Positions 7,123 through 9,910 of a stretch of DNA of 9,910 nt are shown one piece after another; position 1 is the first letter of the stretch; each line of letters opens with the position of its first letter. Both the position numbers and the translations under genes were made by a program. The DNA comes from Muribaculaceae bacterium (GTDB lineage Bacteria > Bacteroidota > Bacteroidia > Bacteroidales > Muribaculaceae), in the NCBI GenBank assembly GCA_024400895.1, contig JAKSMA010000073.1, positions 1 through 9,910 of the forward strand, read 5' to 3'. A model generated the notes under the pieces. It was not told the DNA's origin, searched no databases, and saw only the letters and a list, made by a program, of their open reading frames with translations.

Positions 7123-8256
7123 TTATCTGATTTTGTCACCGTTTTTCAATTTACGGGCGCCGTTAACGACCACCTCGTCGCCATTCTTCAGGCCGCTAAC
7201 CACGAAATATTCCTTGCCATCGTTTGAAGGAATCACTTCGCAGAGCACACCTTGCACCTTGCCGTCTTTGCCAACAATGTACACGGTGTACTTGTCTTGC
7301 AGGCGAACGGCTGCCGTCTGTGGAATACAAATCACTTGGTTTGCAGCAAACGGGAAGATGATGTTGGCAGAAAGGCCGCTTCGCAACAGACCTTTTGGAT
7401 TCTTGAATTTTGCGATACATTGAGCCGTACCGGTGGCGCGGTCGATGCTACCGCTGATGAATGCAAACGAGCCTCGTTCGCTATAGATGGTGCCATCTTT
7501 CAGCTTCAATTGCAATTGTGGCAATTTTGCACTCAATGGCAGACCGTCGCTGCTCACCAGTCCATTAGCCGATGGCTTGAGGTTGAATTCTTTAATCATT
7601 TCGAGCATATCCGATTCGTTGATAGAGAATTTAGCCTCCATATCCTGGTTTTCGCTCACGGTGCAGAGTTGTTCAGGATTGCCCACTGTGGCCATCGAAC
7701 CTTCAGTAAAGTTGTTGGTGGTCACCAGCCCAGAGCAAGGGGCAGTGATAGTGCAGTGCGAAAGGTCGGTTTCGGCAATAGCCACTTGTGCGCGAGCTTG
7801 CTCCACTGCAGCGGTGGCTGCGTTGTAGGCGTTGCGTGCTTCAGAGAGCACGAAGTCGCTCACAATCTTCTTCGCTGCCAGATTTGAAGTGGAGTTGAAT
7901 TGCAACTTAGCGGTCTGTTGTTGGGCTTGTGCCACGCTGAGGTTGGCTTTCGCTGTTTGCACAGCCAATTTGAATGGTGTTTGGTCGATAACATAGAGCA
8001 CTTGTCCGCGTTGCACGAGGTCGCCATTGTTTACTCTCACAGAGGTGATCACACCGCTCACTTGAGAATACACCTTCACTTCGTGTTGGCCAGAGAGAGT
8101 GGCAGGCAAAGTGATGTCGTAGGTCCTGTCTTCAGGATGGAGAACTTTCGTCTCGAATTTTACGGTTGGCGCCTTTTGGTTTTCTTCTTTTCCGCACGAT
8201 GTGGTGAAAAGCACACCGGCGATTGAAAGTAGTGTTAGGAATCTTGAACAATTCAT
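7123..8256 (-). CDS. RND efflux periplasmic adaptor (membrane fusion protein), AcrA/MexA-like lipoprotein
   Basis: A 377-residue adaptor that joins the inner-membrane pump to the outer-membrane channel. I start it at the ATG at 8256-8254, because this places a proper lipoprotein signal at the N-terminus (MNCSRFLTLL..., FTTSC, Cys21). An in-frame ATG 60 bases further upstream would put 20 charged or unrelated residues before it. Domains in order: first half of the lipoyl/barrel-sandwich domain at about 57-95 (VSGVITSVRVNNGDLVQRGQ), an alpha-helical hairpin at about 97-165 rich in Ala/Gln, the second lipoyl half at 166-200 (CTITAPCSGLV), a beta-barrel domain at about 205-305, and a membrane-proximal domain to the C-terminus (GLKNGDEVVVNGARKL). 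The mature N-terminus CGKEEN is acidic. First gene of the operon, 14 nt before the pump. Family is certain; the degree of polyspecificity is unknown. Confidence 0.96.
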   Translation of the reverse strand: MNCSRFLTLLSIAGVLFTTSCGKEENQKAPTVKFETKVLHPEDRTYDITLPATLSGQHEVKVYSQVSGVITSVRVNNGDLVQRGQVLYVIDQTPFKLAVQTAKANLSVAQAQQQTAKLQFNSTSNLAAKKIVSDFVLSEARNAYNAATAAVEQARAQVAIAETDLSHCTITAPCSGLVTTNNFTEGSMATVGNPEQLCTVSENQDMEAKFSINESDMLEMIKEFNLKPSANGLVSSDGLPLSAKLPQLQLKLKDGTIYSERGSFAFISGSIDRATGTAQCIAKFKNPKGLLRSGLSANIIFPFAANQVICIPQTAAVRLQDKYTVYIVGKDGKVQGVLCEVIPSNDGKEYFVVSGLKNGDEVVVNGARKLKNGDKIR

Positions 8257-8324
8257 TTTTATCGTTTTTTTTTTAGTTATTTCAGATGATAAATGAATAG
8301 CAGCTGTGCGCCACATAATATTTT

Positions 8325-8371
8325 ATTTACAAATTGGGTCGACTGCTAATATTTACATTTAACTTGTAAAT
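8325..8371. promoter_or_regulatory. Candidate operator: ATTTACA repeats upstream of the efflux operon
   Basis: ATTTACA (8351-8357), a 7-nt spacer, then TGTAAAT (8365-8371) form a perfect 7-bp inverted repeat. A third copy, ATTTACA, lies in direct orientation at 8325-8331, exactly 26 bp from the second. The array sits about 70-115 bp upstream of the adaptor start codon, a plausible site for a dimeric repressor or activator. No clear TAnnTTTG promoter was found on the - strand here. The A/T richness of the region makes chance copies possible. Confidence 0.45.
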
Positions 8372-8595
8372 TTCGTTTTAAATTTTGAGAATTGCAAGTT
8401 TGAATGCGTGAAATGTTCGTTTTTTTATCGAAGTGAACAAAAATTCCCCGAAATTGTTCGAGACGGAACTACCGTTTTGCAAAAAAAGATGGCGAAATAG
8501 AAAGTGGAGAACCTCCATCGAACGTACATTGTTGGGCAACCTATTTGAAGGATTGGGTGTTTTTGATGTTTTTGGTTAATAATTCCGGTATGTTT

Positions 8596-8629
8596 TTTGT
8601 GGGAATTATGGAAAAATGCTGTAATTTTG
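8596..8629 (+). promoter_or_regulatory. Bacteroidetes-type promoter for the 8672 lipoprotein gene
   Basis: TTTG at 8596-8599 and TAATTTTG at 8622-8629 match the primary-sigma -33/-7 consensus (TTTG; TAnnTTTG) with a 22-nt spacer, slightly longer than the usual 19-21. Transcription would start near 8635, leaving a leader of about 35-40 nt before the ATG at 8672. It also argues against an upstream ATG at 8597, which lies inside the promoter. Confidence 0.55.
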
Positions 8630-8671
8630 AAGAACTTTTTTGAAATCATTCACCCATACACTCAGAAGCAA

Positions 8672-9331
8672 ATGAAGAAGATACTATATTTTTTCGCTTT
8701 CGTGCTGGTGGCCGTGCTATGGTCGTGCGAGGGAAAAATTATCAATAATGTGAAAGCCGACCAGCCCGACACTATCGTGCTTAAGTCGGGCCCGGACTCA
8801 CTTGTGGCGGTGATTGGCGCGGCATCCACTGCCGACCGTCTGCAACTGCTGCTGAAATTTCAGAACGACTATCCCGACACCATCAGCGTGATTCTTCCCG
8901 AGGCGCTCAAGCCACAAAAAAAGAAGAATGACGACGACGAAAAGCCTGCTGGATTCATTGCCGGTAAAGTGGTGATTGCCAAAATCTCGCGTCAGGAATC
9001 GGGCGAATACATTCTCCATGACATCACCGATGTGACAGAAACCTACGAAAAGGCTTGCGAACGCTATCTCGCAACTTGGACCACCGACGATAGTGTGGCT
9101 GTGCAACTCAGCATTGCACAAGGTGGAAAGGCTTCAATTGCCAACGCTCCAAAACTCCATTACACAGGATGGAAATTCCTTGGCCTCGACTTCAAGTCGA
9201 TTCTGCTTACCGACACCGCCAATGTGTGCGACACCGCCACTGTGGTTGAAGGCAAGATGACCCTCACTGCCCGCACAGGAAAAGCCTCCAAGAAAATCGT
9301 ACTTGAAAAGGCCAAAAAGAAGAACGATTAA
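8672..9331 (+). CDS. Putative lipoprotein of unknown function
   Basis: I do not recognise this 219-residue protein. It begins MKKILYFFAFVLVAVLWSCEG: a short Lys-led hydrophobic signal with a lipobox (LWSC), so Cys19 is the likely lipidation site and the mature protein sits on the cell envelope. An in-frame ATG 75 nt upstream is rejected because it adds non-signal sequence and overlaps the promoter. The mature part looks mostly beta-stranded, with alternating hydrophobic residues. It has a charged insertion at about 81-92 (PQKKKNDDDEKP), which would be a flexible loop, and a Lys-rich C-terminus (KKIVLEKAKKKND). One segment, TETYEKACERYLATW, looks helical. No catalytic motif is evident. It is divergent from the efflux operon with 415 bp between the start codons, and is followed by a hairpin, so it is probably monocistronic. 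A functional link to the pump is not shown by the sequence. Confidence 0.85.
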   Translation: MKKILYFFAFVLVAVLWSCEGKIINNVKADQPDTIVLKSGPDSLVAVIGAASTADRLQLLLKFQNDYPDTISVILPEALKPQKKKNDDDEKPAGFIAGKVVIAKISRQESGEYILHDITDVTETYEKACERYLATWTTDDSVAVQLSIAQGGKASIANAPKLHYTGWKFLGLDFKSILLTDTANVCDTATVVEGKMTLTARTGKASKKIVLEKAKKKND

Positions 9332-9351
9332 TAGCACAACGGCAGGGGGCG

Positions 9352-9374
9352 TCGGTGGCATCTGATGTCACCGA
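9352..9374 (+). terminator. Stem-loop terminator after the lipoprotein gene
   Basis: TCGGTGGCAT (9352-9361) pairs with ATGTCACCGA (9365-9374) over 10 positions, including one G-U wobble, around a 3-nt CTG loop. It begins 20 nt after the stop codon. The following sequence has only a short T run (CTTTTG at 9382-9387), so it may be a weak or processing-type terminator. Confidence 0.55.
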
Positions 9375-9436
9375 AAGCACGCTTTTGCACCATAAATCTA
9401 ACCTCAAACCTCTAATTTCTGATTTTCTATATTATA

Positions 9437-9467
9437 TTTGTGCGTTGAAAAAAAAGTTGTATATTTG
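9437..9467 (+). promoter_or_regulatory. Consensus Bacteroidetes promoter for the 9519 gene
   Basis: TTTG at 9437-9440, a 19-nt spacer, then TATATTTG at 9460-9467, matching TTTG-N19-TAnnTTTG exactly. Transcription would start around 9473, giving an AT-rich leader of about 45 nt with no Shine-Dalgarno before the ATG at 9519. Confidence 0.8.
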
Positions 9468-9518
9468 CATTTTGTAATACATTAATAAATGACTATATAA
9501 AATACTTTTTGAATAATT

Positions 9519-9910
9519 ATGAAGAAGAGAATCGGTGCTTTATTGACATTCCTGTTAGTGATGGGAACGTCTTTGTCTTGGGCACAAAGCCAAGACTTCG
9601 AAATCAGCCTGTTGACTGCAACTCCCGAGCTGCCAACTGGTGTCAAGCAGATTACATATAATCCTGATCACCAAACATATTATCATCAGGACAATCACGG
9701 ATGGTGCTGGTATGCAATAGAGTTCGCAGTTGATAGCGATGTTGAAATTACAATAGGTGGCTGTAACTATCAGAGCGGTTATTATGCATACCTCACAAAT
9801 GGTGAAGGCACAAAGATTGCCGACATCATAAACGACAAGTGCGATGACACTGCCTCTTATAGGTATACAGGAGGACCACAGACGCTACGTCTCTACTGCG
9901 GCCAATACTG
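9519..9910 (+). CDS. Secreted protein with aromatic-rich beta-sandwich-like N-terminal region (3' end outside window)
   Basis: The frame is open from the ATG at 9519 to the window edge (130 full codons). The N-terminus is a classic Sec signal peptide, MKKRIGALLTFLLVMGTSLSWA, with likely signal peptidase I cleavage after A22 (SWA/QS) and no lipobox. The mature part is rich in Tyr, Trp, Gly and Cys and appears all-beta: a strand-like WCWYAIEFAVDSDVEITIGG, then YYAYLTNGEGTKIADI, and ASYRYTGGPQTLRLYCGQY at the edge. From memory this pattern resembles accessory modules at the front of large gut-Bacteroidales secreted proteins, including polysaccharide-active ones, but nothing catalytic is visible, so function is open. 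A consensus promoter 50 nt upstream supports the start. The gene's true length and any C-terminal sorting signal lie outside the window. Confidence 0.85.
   Translation, partial: MKKRIGALLTFLLVMGTSLSWAQSQDFEISLLTATPELPTGVKQITYNPDHQTYYHQDNHGWCWYAIEFAVDSDVEITIGGCNYQSGYYAYLTNGEGTKIADIINDKCDDTASYRYTGGPQTLRLYCGQY

Noticed and set aside
7252..7887. 211-codon open frame antisense to the adaptor gene
   Set aside because: Reverse-strand shadow of the adaptor; no start context or recognisable motif.
8257..8316. N-terminal extension of the adaptor to an upstream ATG
   Set aside because: It would put 20 residues ahead of a well-formed lipoprotein signal peptide and bury the lipobox, so the ATG at 8256 is preferred.
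8435..8459. GAACAA/TTGTTC inverted repeat with 13-nt spacer
   Set aside because: Only six base pairs in AT-rich DNA with no T-tract or positional logic; expected by chance at this length.
8257..8470. Consensus TAnnTTTG promoter for the efflux operon
   Set aside because: I scanned the - strand for TAnnTTTG with a TTTG 19-22 nt upstream and found no acceptable match, so no promoter is called although one must exist.
8425..8649. 74-codon - strand open frame in the divergent intergenic region
   Set aside because: Low-complexity Phe/Lys/His-rich translation from AT-rich DNA; it overlaps the promoter of the lipoprotein gene, and no domain or leader is evident.
8597..8671. N-terminal extension of the 8672 lipoprotein
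   Set aside because: The extra 25 residues are not signal-like and the upstream ATG sits inside the predicted promoter.

Overview
The window looks like Bacteroidales chromosome (gut Prevotella/Muribaculaceae/Bacteroides type; genus not determined). The evidence is two near-consensus Bacteroidetes promoters (TTTG, then TAnnTTTG), A-rich leaders mostly without Shine-Dalgarno sequences, a NodT-type outer-membrane factor made as a lipoprotein, and several short lipoprotein signal peptides. I see no rRNA, tRNA, CRISPR array or intact insertion sequence.

Layout. (1) Positions 2-1933, + strand: the 3' part of a very AT-rich gene whose frame runs open off the left edge. It encodes a putative DNA-binding protein with a sigma-70 region 4-like helix-turn-helix, two winged-helix-like units and two repeats resembling helicase-associated domains. 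(2) Positions 1934-2462: a convergent junction holding two strong hairpins, a frame-disrupted small ORF on the - strand with an (AT)5 tract at the break, and a 14-bp palindrome. (3) Positions 8256-2463, - strand: a compact three-gene RND efflux operon, in the order periplasmic adaptor lipoprotein, inner-membrane HAE-1 pump, outer-membrane channel. The pump has an unusual acidic C-terminal tail, is preceded by a perfect AGGAGG, and overlaps the channel gene by ATGA. (4) Positions 8257-8671: a divergent intergenic region with a 7-7-7 dyad that may be the efflux operator, plus a promoter for the next gene. (5) Positions 8672-9331, + strand: a lipoprotein of unknown function, followed by a hairpin. 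(6) Positions 9519-9910, + strand: the start of a secreted protein behind a textbook Bacteroidetes promoter, cut by the right edge.

The three efflux products should form one envelope-spanning pump: the trimeric RND protein takes up substrate from the inner membrane or periplasm using the proton gradient, the adaptor bridges the periplasm, and the channel opens outward. The substrates cannot be read from sequence, and no regulator gene lies in the window.

Base composition drops sharply left of about position 2400 (for example 11 G/C in 181-240 against 38 G/C in 4081-4140). The sigma-like gene and the decayed ORF may therefore be the edge of an acquired island abutting ordinary chromosome. The best candidate for something undescribed is the left-edge protein together with whatever lies upstream of it. 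The rest is mainly a conventional pump with a few unusual details.
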